DNA from: JBHGBM01 sp041946965 | GTDB taxonomy: Bacteria > Acidobacteriota > Terriglobia > Bryobacterales > Bryobacteraceae | Assembly: GCA_041946965.1 (NCBI GenBank) | Contig: JBHGBM010000024.1 | Span: 5,237-69,236, forward strand | Direction: 5' to 3' | DNA length: 64,000 nt | Shown here: positions 8,869 through 15,994 of the stretch, piece by piece | Numbering within the stretch: the stretch's first letter is position 1 | Layout of the letters: every line of letters begins with the position of its first letter | Translations under genes and position numbers: made by a program | Notes under the pieces: generated by a model | The model's database searches: none | Told to the model about the DNA's origin: nothing | Seen by the model: the letters and a program-made list of their open reading frames with translations, nothing else

Positions 8869-10178
8869 CCAACGAGTACCGGTCGAAGGTGACCACCGCC
8901 CCGCAGGCCCTCGAGGCGGTCCAATCCGGCCACAGGGTGTACATCCATCAGGGCTGCGCGGAGCCCGAAGATCTGGTCAAGGCCCTCACCTGCCGGGGTC
9001 CGGAACTGCGCAACGTGGAAGTGTTGCACCTGGCCACTTTCGGCAGCGCCGACTACACGCTGCCGGAGTACGAGGGACATTTCCGGCACAACGCCTTCTT
9101 CATCGGCGGCAACGTGCGCCGCGCCGTGCAGGAGGGCCGCGCCGATTATATCCCCATCTTCCTGAGCGAAATCGAGGAGATGTTCCGCTCCGGGGTCATG
9201 CCGATCGACGTGGCGCTGATCGAGTGTACGCCGCCGGATGCCTACGGGTACATGAGCCTGGGACCCAGCATCGATATCTCCCTGACCGCGGCGCAGAGCG
9301 CCCGCCACCTCATCGTGGAGATCAACGACCAGATGCCGCGCACGCTGGGCGACGCCTTCCTGCACGTCAGCCGCGTGGACGCGTTCGTCGAGAGCTCGCA
9401 TCCGCTGGCCGAATACCGCCCGGGCGATGTCACGGACCTGCACCGCGCCATCGCGCGCAACGTGGCCGGGCTGATTCCGGACGGCGCCACTCTGCAAATG
9501 GGGATCGGCGGCATTCCCGACGCCGTGCTGGGATGCCTGCGCAATCACAAGGACATCGGCATCCACAGCGAAATGTTCTCCGACGGCATCATCGACCTGA
9601 TCCGCGCCGGAGTGGTGAACGGCGAGAAGAAGACCCTGCATCCCGGCAAGGTGGTGGCGGGCTTCGCGCTTGGCACCGCGGCGTTGTTCCGGTTCATCGA
9701 CAACAACCCCATCTTCGAGTTCCACCGCACGGCGTACACCAACGATCCGTTCGTGATCGCGCAGAACCAGCGCATGGTGGCCATCAATTCGGCGATTGAG
9801 ATCGACCTGACCGGGCAGGTGTGCTCGGACTCGATGGGCAGCACCATGTACAGCGGCATCGGCGGGCAGGTGGATTTCATCCGCGGCGCGGCGCGGTCCA
9901 GGGAGGGGCTGCCCATCATCGCGCTGCCTTCCACGGCGAAAAACGGCGAAGTTTCGCGCATCGTGCCCATGCTGCGGCCGGGGGCGGGCACGGTGACCTC
10001 GCGCGGTGACGTGCACTACGTGGTCACCGAGCACGGGGTGGCCTATCTTCACGGCAAGAACCTGCGCCAGCGGGCCGAGGCGCTCATCGGCATCGCGCAT
10101 CCCGCGTTCCGGGACGAACTCGCGGCGTACGCGCGGCGCGTGAAGCTGATCCCATCGACCCGCGTGGCCGTGGCTTAG
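8865..10178 (+). CDS. Acetyl-CoA hydrolase / 4-hydroxybutyrate-type CoA-transferase
   Basis: 437 residues with the two-domain fold of family I CoA-transferases. GIGGIPDAVLGCL precedes GIHSEMFSDGI, in which Glu236 is the likely covalent-thioester residue. The C-terminal part has GSGIGGQVDF-like (here SGIGGQVDFIRGAARS) and VTEHGVAYLHGK signatures typical of the AcCoA hydrolase/transferase C-domain. It probably moves CoA between acetyl-CoA and a short acid such as 4-hydroxybutyrate, propionate or succinate. ATG overlaps the dehydrogenase stop, so the three genes form a translationally coupled unit, perhaps amino acid breakdown to a CoA ester. Confidence 0.88.
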   Translation: MTNEYRSKVTTAPQALEAVQSGHRVYIHQGCAEPEDLVKALTCRGPELRNVEVLHLATFGSADYTLPEYEGHFRHNAFFIGGNVRRAVQEGRADYIPIFLSEIEEMFRSGVMPIDVALIECTPPDAYGYMSLGPSIDISLTAAQSARHLIVEINDQMPRTLGDAFLHVSRVDAFVESSHPLAEYRPGDVTDLHRAIARNVAGLIPDGATLQMGIGGIPDAVLGCLRNHKDIGIHSEMFSDGIIDLIRAGVVNGEKKTLHPGKVVAGFALGTAALFRFIDNNPIFEFHRTAYTNDPFVIAQNQRMVAINSAIEIDLTGQVCSDSMGSTMYSGIGGQVDFIRGAARSREGLPIIALPSTAKNGEVSRIVPMLRPGAGTVTSRGDVHYVVTEHGVAYLHGKNLRQRAEALIGIAHPAFRDELAAYARRVKLIPSTRVAVA

Positions 10179-10184
10179 GCGGGT

Positions 10185-10190
10185 TACAAT
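10185..10190 (+). promoter_or_regulatory. TACAAT -10 element of a leaderless-type promoter
   Basis: TACAAT ends 6 nt before ATG 10197, so a transcript starting about 7 nt downstream would begin at the start codon. No Shine-Dalgarno sequence or good -35 is visible. The arrangement is identical to that at 22544. Confidence 0.5.
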
Positions 10191-10196
10191 CGCAGC

Positions 10197-11660
10197 ATGC
10201 GCGAAACCGTGTATTCCCGACGGGACCTGTTGGGCTGGCTGGCGGCAGCCCCGCTGGCCCGCGCCGCCGCCGGCGGCGAACGGCCGAACATCCTGTACAT
10301 CATGGCGGACGACCACGCCTCGCACGCCATCGGCGCCTACGGCAGCAGGATCAACCAGACCCCCAATATCGATCGCATCGCCCGCGGCGGCATGCGCTTC
10401 GATAACTGCTTCTGCACCAATTCCATCTGCACGCCCAGCCGCGGCGCCATCCTCACCGGGCAGTACAGCAACGTCAACGGCATCTACACGCTGGCCGACG
10501 AACTCGACGGCAGCCGCCAGAACGTGGCCAAGCTGATGCAGTCCGCCGGGTACCAGACCGGCATGATCGGCAAGTGGCACCTGAAGAACGATCCCACCGG
10601 CTTCGATTTCTGGCGCGTTCTGCCCGGCCAGGGCGTCTATCACAACCCGGTGTTCATCGAAATGGGCGGCGAGAAGAAGAAGTACGACGGCTACTGCACG
10701 GACCTGATCGCCGATTTCTCCCTCGACTTCCTCAAGAAACGCGACAAGAACAAGCCGTTCTTCCTGATGAGCCATCACAAGGCCCCGCACCGGCCTTGGG
10801 ATCCCGACGAGAAGCACGCCAAGATGTTCGAGGGCAGGGACGTGCCGGAGCCCTCCAACCTCTACGACCATTACGAGAACCGCTCGCGCGCCGCGGCCAA
10901 CGCCACGCTGAAGGTGGGCGAGAGCATGAACAAGCGCGACGTGAAGCGGGACATTCCGCAGGACCTCAAGGGTGACGCCCTGCGCAAGTGGGCCTACCAG
11001 TATTACATCAAGGACTACCTGCGCTGCATCGCCTCGGTGGATGACAACGTGGGCCGCATGCTGGACTTTCTGGACGCCGAGGGGCTGGCGAAGAACACCA
11101 TCGTGATCTATACCTCCGACCAGGGATTCTTCCTGGGCGACCACGGTTATTTCGACAAGCGTTTCATGTACGAAGAATCCCTGCGCATGCCCTTCCTGAT
11201 GCGCTACCCGGGCCACATCAAGGCCGGTTCGGTGAGCAAGGACATCGTGCTGAATGTCGATTTCGCGGAGACGTTCCTCGATTACGCGGGGCAGCGCGCC
11301 CCGGCCGATATGCAGGGCCGCAGCTTCCGCTCCATCGCCGAAGGCCGCACTCCCAAGGACTGGCGGCAGAGCATGTATTACCGCTACTGGATGCACCTTG
11401 CCGACCACGGCGTGCCGGCGCACTACGGCATCCGCACCCACAAGTGGAAGCTCATTTACTATTACGGCCAGCCGCTTGGCAAGCGCGGCGCCGTCAACAA
11501 GCCCACCGAGCCCGAATGGGAGCTGTTCGATATGGTCAACGATCCGCGCGAGATGAAGAATCTCTACAACGATTCCAAGTACGCGGGCGTGATCAAGCAA
11601 CTCAAGAGCGAACTGGCGCGGCTGCAAAAGGAGGCCAAGGACGAGCCGTGGACGAGTTGA
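10197..11660 (+). CDS. Type I sulfatase, Tat-exported
   Basis: 487 residues. The N-terminus SRRDLLGWLAAAP is a twin-arginine signal. The mature protein is an alkaline-phosphatase-fold arylsulfatase: metal-ligand Asp pair in YIMADDH, active-site CTPSR (Cys78, converted to formylglycine by a maturase not present here), IGKWHLK, and a second metal site in TSDQGFFLGDHG. The C-terminal ELFDMVNDPREMKNLY is typical of polysaccharide sulfatases. It hydrolyses sulfate esters, probably from glycans, in the periplasm. Only 18 bp separate it from the upstream CoA-transferase, but it has its own TACAAT element. Confidence 0.95.
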   Translation: MRETVYSRRDLLGWLAAAPLARAAAGGERPNILYIMADDHASHAIGAYGSRINQTPNIDRIARGGMRFDNCFCTNSICTPSRGAILTGQYSNVNGIYTLADELDGSRQNVAKLMQSAGYQTGMIGKWHLKNDPTGFDFWRVLPGQGVYHNPVFIEMGGEKKKYDGYCTDLIADFSLDFLKKRDKNKPFFLMSHHKAPHRPWDPDEKHAKMFEGRDVPEPSNLYDHYENRSRAAANATLKVGESMNKRDVKRDIPQDLKGDALRKWAYQYYIKDYLRCIASVDDNVGRMLDFLDAEGLAKNTIVIYTSDQGFFLGDHGYFDKRFMYEESLRMPFLMRYPGHIKAGSVSKDIVLNVDFAETFLDYAGQRAPADMQGRSFRSIAEGRTPKDWRQSMYYRYWMHLADHGVPAHYGIRTHKWKLIYYYGQPLGKRGAVNKPTEPEWELFDMVNDPREMKNLYNDSKYAGVIKQLKSELARLQKEAKDEPWTS

Positions 11661-12421
11661 GTCCGCAGGATCTGGAAACCATACGCCGGGCCCGGAACAT
11701 CCTGGAAAACCCGGGTTTCGCCATTCGTGTGGCGAACCGGCTGGGGACGCCCGTGGAGCGCCTGTTCGCGAGGGTGCCGGCGGCGGTCTCCGCGCCCATT
11801 CAATCCGCCGTGCGCTCGGCGCTGGAGGCCGGGATGCGCACGGCGGCGAACAGCGTGGAACCGCGCCGCGGCCCCGCGCGGAACCTCATGCACAAGCTGG
11901 GGTGCGGGGTTTCCGGCGCGCTCGGCGGCTTCTTCGGCATGGGCGCACTGGCGGTGGAACTGCCGGTCTCCACGGTCATCATGATGCGCTCCATCGTGGA
12001 CGTGGCGCGAAGCCAGGGGTTCGACCCGCGCTCGCCGGAAACCGTGGTGCAGTGCCTTCAGGTATTCGCTTTGCGCGGCGGGCCGCATCCCGCCGGTGAG
12101 ACCGTCTACTATGGCGTCCGCGTGATGCTTTCGCGCGCCCTGGCGGAGGCGGCGGAGTTCATCGCCGAGCGGGGGCTGGCGAGCGAAGGCGCGCCGGCGC
12201 TGGTGCGCTTTCTGACGCAGGTGGGCGGCCGCTTCAGCACGGCGGTTTCCGAGAAGGCCGCGGCGGAGGCGGTCCCGGTGATCGGCGCGGCGGGCGGAGC
12301 CGCCATCAACCTGATCTTCATCGAAGATTTCCAGCAGGTGGCCTGGGCGCATTTCTCCCTGCTGGGGCTCGAGCGCAAATTCGGCGAAGGCCCCGTGCGG
12401 TCGGCGTACGAGAACCGCTAA
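11648..12421 (+). CDS. EcsC-family protein
   Basis: 257 residues starting at GTG 11648, overlapping the sulfatase end by 13 nt. An amphipathic N-terminal helix region is followed by a small-residue-rich helical hairpin (LGGFFGMGALAVELPVSTV). The C-terminal signature GAAGGAAINLIFIEDFQQVA is characteristic of EcsC-domain proteins. Bacillus EcsC is linked to an ABC exporter, but stand-alone EcsC proteins have no settled function. An AAGGAGG ribosome site lies about 13 nt upstream inside the sulfatase gene. The stop codon overlaps that of the convergent tyrosine phenol-lyase. Confidence 0.85.
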   Translation: MDELSPQDLETIRRARNILENPGFAIRVANRLGTPVERLFARVPAAVSAPIQSAVRSALEAGMRTAANSVEPRRGPARNLMHKLGCGVSGALGGFFGMGALAVELPVSTVIMMRSIVDVARSQGFDPRSPETVVQCLQVFALRGGPHPAGETVYYGVRVMLSRALAEAAEFIAERGLASEGAPALVRFLTQVGGRFSTAVSEKAAAEAVPVIGAAGGAAINLIFIEDFQQVAWAHFSLLGLERKFGEGPVRSAYENR

Positions 12422-13803
12422 ACGCGGACCGGCGCCGGTTCGAAGCGCGCCTGGAAGAAGCGCAGGTGCTTGGGCTCGTAGGTCATGCGCAGGCCTCCGA
12501 TTTTTTCGCGCTCCTCGTAGACGGCGGCCACCGATTCCGAGACCACGTCCATGTGCGCCTGGGTGTAGACGCGGCGCGGAATGGCCAGGCGGACCAGTTC
12601 CAGCTTCGGGCGGCGCTCCTCGCCGGTAACCGGGTCGCGGCCGGCCGAAACGATGCCGCGCTCCATGGTGCGCACGCCGGAATCCAGATAAATGGCCGCC
12701 GCCAGGCTCTGGGCGGTGTACTGCTCCTGCGGCACGTGCGGCAGGAACGCGCGGGCGTCCAGGAACACGCCGTGGCCGCCCACCGGCTGCACGATGGGAA
12801 CGCCGAAACCGCGGATGCGGTCGCCCAGGTACAGCACCTGCCCCACGCGGGCGCGCATGTGATCGTCCTGTATCGACTCCTCGATGCCGATGGCCACGGC
12901 CTCCATGTCGCGCCCGGCCATGCCGCCGTAGGTGTGCAGGCCTTCGTAGATGACCACCATGTTGCGCGCCCGGTCGGCCACCTCCCCGTCGTTGACGGCC
13001 AGGAAGCCTCCGATATTGGCGAGGGGGTCCTTTTTGGCGCTCATGGTGCAGCCGTCGGTGAGCGCGCAGAGGTCGCGCACGATTTCCGCGATGGGCCGCC
13101 CGATCTGGCCCGGCTCACGTTGCTGGTTGAAGTAGGCGTTTTCCGCCACGCGCGTGGCGTCGAGGATGATGCGCACGCCGTAGCGCGCGGTCAGCGCGCG
13201 CACCTGGCGCAGGTTTTCGAGCGAGATGGGCTGGCCCCCCGCCATGTTCACCGTGGCGGCGACGGAGACGTAGGGCACCCGTCCGGGGTTGGCGCGCAGG
13301 ATGGACTCGAGTTTTTCCAGGTCTACGTTGCCCTTGAACGGGTGGGGGTCAGCCGGGTCGTGCGCCTCGGGGATGACCACGTCCAGGAACTGAGCGCCGG
13401 CGAGTTCCTGGTGGAGCCGGGTGGTGGTGAAGTACATGTTGCCGGGCACCACGTCGCCGGGCTCGATGAGGACGCGCGAAATGATGTGCTCGGCGCCCCG
13501 GCCCTGGTGCGCCGGAATGAGGTGCCGGTAGCCGTAAACCTTGCGCACCACCTCTTCCAGGCGGTAAAAATTGCGGCTGCCCGCGTACGCTTCGTCGCCC
13601 AGCATCATGCCCGCCCACTGGCGGTCGCTCATGGCGTTGGTGCCGGAATCGGTGAGCAGGTCGATGTAGACCTCGTCGGAGTGCAGGAGGAAGGTATTGT
13701 AGCCCGCGGCGGCGATGGCCTGCTCACGGATGGCGCGCGTGGTCATGCGCACCGGTTCCACCACTTTTATCCGGAAGGGTTCCGCCCAGCTTCGTTTCAT
13801 CAT
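12418..13803 (-). CDS. tpl: Tyrosine phenol-lyase
   Basis: 461 residues, PLP-dependent beta-eliminating lyase. The motifs AEPFRIKVVEPV, DLLTDSGTNAMSDRQWAG, HQGRGAEHI, GNMYFTTTR, DATRVAENAYF and CTMSAKKDPLANIGG (PLP Lys near 258) follow the tyrosine phenol-lyase/tryptophanase family. Residues that separate the two favour tyrosine phenol-lyase. MERG carries the Arg (about 382) that binds the phenol side, where tryptophanase has Ile. LRFFQARF keeps Phe where tryptophanase has His. It cleaves L-tyrosine to phenol, pyruvate and ammonia. No amino acid permease, leader peptide or tryptophanase-type attenuator is visible. It converges on the EcsC gene. Confidence 0.92.
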   Translation of the reverse strand: MMKRSWAEPFRIKVVEPVRMTTRAIREQAIAAAGYNTFLLHSDEVYIDLLTDSGTNAMSDRQWAGMMLGDEAYAGSRNFYRLEEVVRKVYGYRHLIPAHQGRGAEHIISRVLIEPGDVVPGNMYFTTTRLHQELAGAQFLDVVIPEAHDPADPHPFKGNVDLEKLESILRANPGRVPYVSVAATVNMAGGQPISLENLRQVRALTARYGVRIILDATRVAENAYFNQQREPGQIGRPIAEIVRDLCALTDGCTMSAKKDPLANIGGFLAVNDGEVADRARNMVVIYEGLHTYGGMAGRDMEAVAIGIEESIQDDHMRARVGQVLYLGDRIRGFGVPIVQPVGGHGVFLDARAFLPHVPQEQYTAQSLAAAIYLDSGVRTMERGIVSAGRDPVTGEERRPKLELVRLAIPRRVYTQAHMDVVSESVAAVYEEREKIGGLRMTYEPKHLRFFQARFEPAPVRV

Positions 13804-13848
13804 TCCGTAATGAAAATAGCATTTGCCGCCCGGCCGCGGAACGTCCCC

Positions 13849-13887
13849 TTGACAGGAGCACTGTAGTAAACTCGAATTTAATACAAT
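13849..13887 (+). promoter_or_regulatory. Promoter region of the TPR protein gene
   Basis: A consensus -35 TTGACA (13849-13854) is followed 17 nt later by TCGAAT (13872-13877), and a better -10, TACAAT, lies at 13882-13887. The AT-rich stretch is unusual for this sequence. A GGAGAG ribosome site precedes ATG 13925. Which -10 is used is unclear. Confidence 0.5.
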
Positions 13888-13924
13888 TTAAACGGGCATA
13901 CAGTATAAGGGTGGAGAGAACGCA

Positions 13925-15082
13925 ATGAAGCCAAAGAACCTCGCCAAGGCCGCCATTGGCGTCCTGTTCCTCTCCTTTGCGTCGTTCGCGCAGACTTCCT
14001 CGCTCGAAGGTGATGTGAAGGGTGAAGACGGGCAGCCGCTCAGGGGCGCGCTGGTCAAGATTGAGCGTAAAGACATCAAGGGCAACTACAAGGTCAAAAC
14101 GGACAAGAAGGGCCACTTCTTCCATGCCGGGCTGCCGCTGGGCACCTACCGGCTGATTCTGGAAGTGAACGGCAAGGACATGGATTCGGTGGACAACGTC
14201 CGCACGCGTCTGGGCGACCCCACGGCCGTCAATTTCGACCTCCAGGAGCGCAAGAGGAAGCAGGAGGCGATGCAGCGCGCGGCCGAATCCGGACAGCTCA
14301 CCAAGGAACAGGCGCGCGACATGTCCCCCGAGCAGCGCGCGGCCATTGAGAAGGCCATGAAGGAGCGCGAAGCGGCAATGAAGAAGAACGCCGCGCTGAA
14401 CCAGGCGTTCAACGAGGGTATGTCGGCGCTCCAGGCCAAACAGTGGGATGCCGCCGTGGCGGCGTTCGTGAAAGCTTCCGAGATGGATCCCAAGCAGCAC
14501 GTGGTGTGGGCGCAGCTTGCGGAGTCCTACATCGGGCTGGCGGGCACCAAGACCGGCGCGGAAAACGAACAGACCATGGCGAAGGGCCTGGAGGCCTACG
14601 GCAAGGCGCTCGAGCTGAAGCCGGACGACGCGGCTTACCACAATAACTTCGCGCTGGCCCTGGTGAAGGCCAAGAAGATCCCCGAGGCGCAGGCCGAGCT
14701 GACCAAGGCGGCGCAAATCAACCCGCCGGGCGCCGGCCAGTACTTCTACAACCTGGGCGCGGTGCTCACCAACACCGGCCAGACGGAGCCCGCGGGCGAG
14801 GCTTTCAAGAAGGCCATCGAGGCGGATCCGAACTACGCCGAGGCGTATTACCAGTACGGGCTGAACCTGATCTCGAAGGCGCAGATGACGCCGGAAGGCA
14901 AAATCGTCCCGCCGGCGGGCACCAAGGAAGCCTTCGAGAAATACATCGAATTGAAGAAGGAAGGCCCAAACGTGGAATCCGCCAAGCAGATGCTGGCGAC
15001 CATCGGCGGTTCGTTGGACACGCAGTACAAGAACCCCAACGCCCCGCCGCCCGCGGCCGCGAAGAAGGGCAAGAAGAAGTAA
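13925..15082 (+). CDS. Exported carboxypeptidase-regulatory/TPR protein
   Basis: 385 residues. Signal peptide MKPKNLAKAAIGVLFLSFASF is followed by a CarboxypepD_reg-like beta-sandwich (about 25-90: LEGDVKGEDGQPLRGALVK, LPLGTYRLILEV). A charged helical linker (KRKQEAMQRAAESGQLTKEQ) leads to at least three TPR repeats (for example AFVKASEMDPKQHVVWAQLA, AYGKALELKPDDAAYHNNF, AFKKAIEADPNYAEAYYQYG). The tail is lysine-rich, ending AAKKGKKK. It likely acts as a periplasmic assembly or binding scaffold. Strong promoter signals and GGAGAG precede the ATG, suggesting it is well expressed. A GC hairpin follows the stop. Confidence 0.88.
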   Translation: MKPKNLAKAAIGVLFLSFASFAQTSSLEGDVKGEDGQPLRGALVKIERKDIKGNYKVKTDKKGHFFHAGLPLGTYRLILEVNGKDMDSVDNVRTRLGDPTAVNFDLQERKRKQEAMQRAAESGQLTKEQARDMSPEQRAAIEKAMKEREAAMKKNAALNQAFNEGMSALQAKQWDAAVAAFVKASEMDPKQHVVWAQLAESYIGLAGTKTGAENEQTMAKGLEAYGKALELKPDDAAYHNNFALALVKAKKIPEAQAELTKAAQINPPGAGQYFYNLGAVLTNTGQTEPAGEAFKKAIEADPNYAEAYYQYGLNLISKAQMTPEGKIVPPAGTKEAFEKYIELKKEGPNVESAKQMLATIGGSLDTQYKNPNAPPPAAAKKGKKK

Positions 15083-15100
15083 TCGGGCATCCTGGAGACA

Positions 15101-15122
15101 GGGGCGCCCGCGCGGGCGCCCC
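15101..15122. terminator. Perfect GC palindrome after the TPR gene
   Basis: A 22-nt self-complementary sequence (GGGGCGCCCG, CG, CGGGCGCCCC) lies 18 nt after the TPR gene stop and 9 nt before the next ATG. No T-run follows, so it may be a weak terminator, an mRNA 3'-end stabiliser, or a structure limiting translation of the downstream gene. Confidence 0.5.
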
Positions 15123-15131
15123 CGGTCCTAC

Positions 15132-15398
15132 ATGTTTAGGTATCTCTTTCTTCGATTCATCCTGCCTTTGATCGCCTTCCTGGTGATCCGTGCCATCCTG
15201 AAAAGCCTCTGGAGCGCCCGCTCGAGTTCCACCTCCACTCCCGCCACCGGCAACGACCCGCCGGCGGGAGGTGAACTAATGAAGGACCCCGTTTGCGGGA
15301 CCTACGTCGCCGCCGGTTCCTCGGTGACCTGCAAAGTGGACGGCAAAACACTGCATTTCTGCTCGATTTCCTGCCGCGATAAATACAAAACGGGCTGA
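15132..15398 (+). CDS. Membrane-anchored TRASH/YHS metal-binding mini-protein
   Basis: 88 residues. One N-terminal transmembrane helix (LRFILPLIAFLVIRAIL) is followed by a Ser/Thr/Pro-rich linker and a YHS/TRASH-like zinc- or heavy-metal-binding knuckle: DPVCGTYV and FCSISCRDKY, with Cys ligands in C-x(n)-C-x3-C arrangement. Such domains sense or chaperone metals such as Cu or Zn. Here the domain is tethered to the membrane with no enzyme attached. The preceding GC hairpin ends 9 nt before the ATG and may control its translation. Confidence 0.8.
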   Translation: MFRYLFLRFILPLIAFLVIRAILKSLWSARSSSTSTPATGNDPPAGGELMKDPVCGTYVAAGSSVTCKVDGKTLHFCSISCRDKYKTG

Positions 15399-15418
15399 CA
15401 TTGTACACTGAGAGTAAG

Positions 15419-15994
15419 ATGCGAAAGTACTTTGCTCTCGTTCTGTTCTGCGCCTCCACAGCATCCGCTCAGGTGGCTGAGTTCTCCGCTTCAGGCGGCG
15501 TTTCCCGGTTTGGCGACACGTCTCTGCTTACCGCGCCGAAGGTGACCCTGGGGGACGGTTTCCGGCTCGCGCTGCGGTTCACGCTGAACACCTACCGCTT
15601 CTTTGGCCACGAGATCGGATATGGGTACGCCCACACGGCGGCCAAGGTGGCGGGCACCGGCGACAGCCTGGGCATGCCCGTGCACCAGTTCTTCTACGAT
15701 TTCCTGATTTATGGGACGCCGGAAGGCGCCCGCATCCGGCCGTTCGCGGCGGGCGGCGCGCAGTTCAGCAGCTTTTTCCCGCCCGGAAGCTCGGTGTACT
15801 ACGGGAACCAGGTGACCAAGTTCGGCTACAACTACGGGGGCGGGCTGAAGTTCATCGTTACCGGACCCTGGGGCGCGCGCATCGACGTGCGGCAGTACGC
15901 CACCGGCAAACCCGACCTGTTCCAGACCGCTCAAGCGCCTAGCGGGTGGATGCGGCAGACGGAAGTCTCCGCCGGCGTCTCGTTCAACTTCTAG
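15419..15994 (+). CDS. Outer-membrane beta-barrel protein
   Basis: 191 residues from ATG 15419, which has GAGAG just upstream and a TACACT hexamer 9 nt before it. Signal peptide RKYFALVLFCASTASAQ is followed by amphipathic strands rich in Gly and aromatics. The C-terminal VSAGVSFNF ends in Phe, as for BamA-inserted barrels. Size suits an 8-stranded OmpA/OmpW-type barrel. The ligand is unknown. The stop lies 9 nt beyond the convergent transporter's stop, giving an 11-nt tail overlap. Confidence 0.8.
   Translation: MRKYFALVLFCASTASAQVAEFSASGGVSRFGDTSLLTAPKVTLGDGFRLALRFTLNTYRFFGHEIGYGYAHTAAKVAGTGDSLGMPVHQFFYDFLIYGTPEGARIRPFAAGGAQFSSFFPPGSSVYYGNQVTKFGYNYGGGLKFIVTGPWGARIDVRQYATGKPDLFQTAQAPSGWMRQTEVSAGVSFNF

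Noticed and set aside
8811..11627. 938-codon minus-strand frame across the CoA-transferase and sulfatase
   Set aside because: Runs opposite two convincing enzymes; low-complexity shadow with no domain signature.
12418..13803. Tryptophanase annotation
   Set aside because: MERG Arg and LRFF Phe match tyrosine phenol-lyase, where tryptophanase has Ile and His; no TnaC-like leader.
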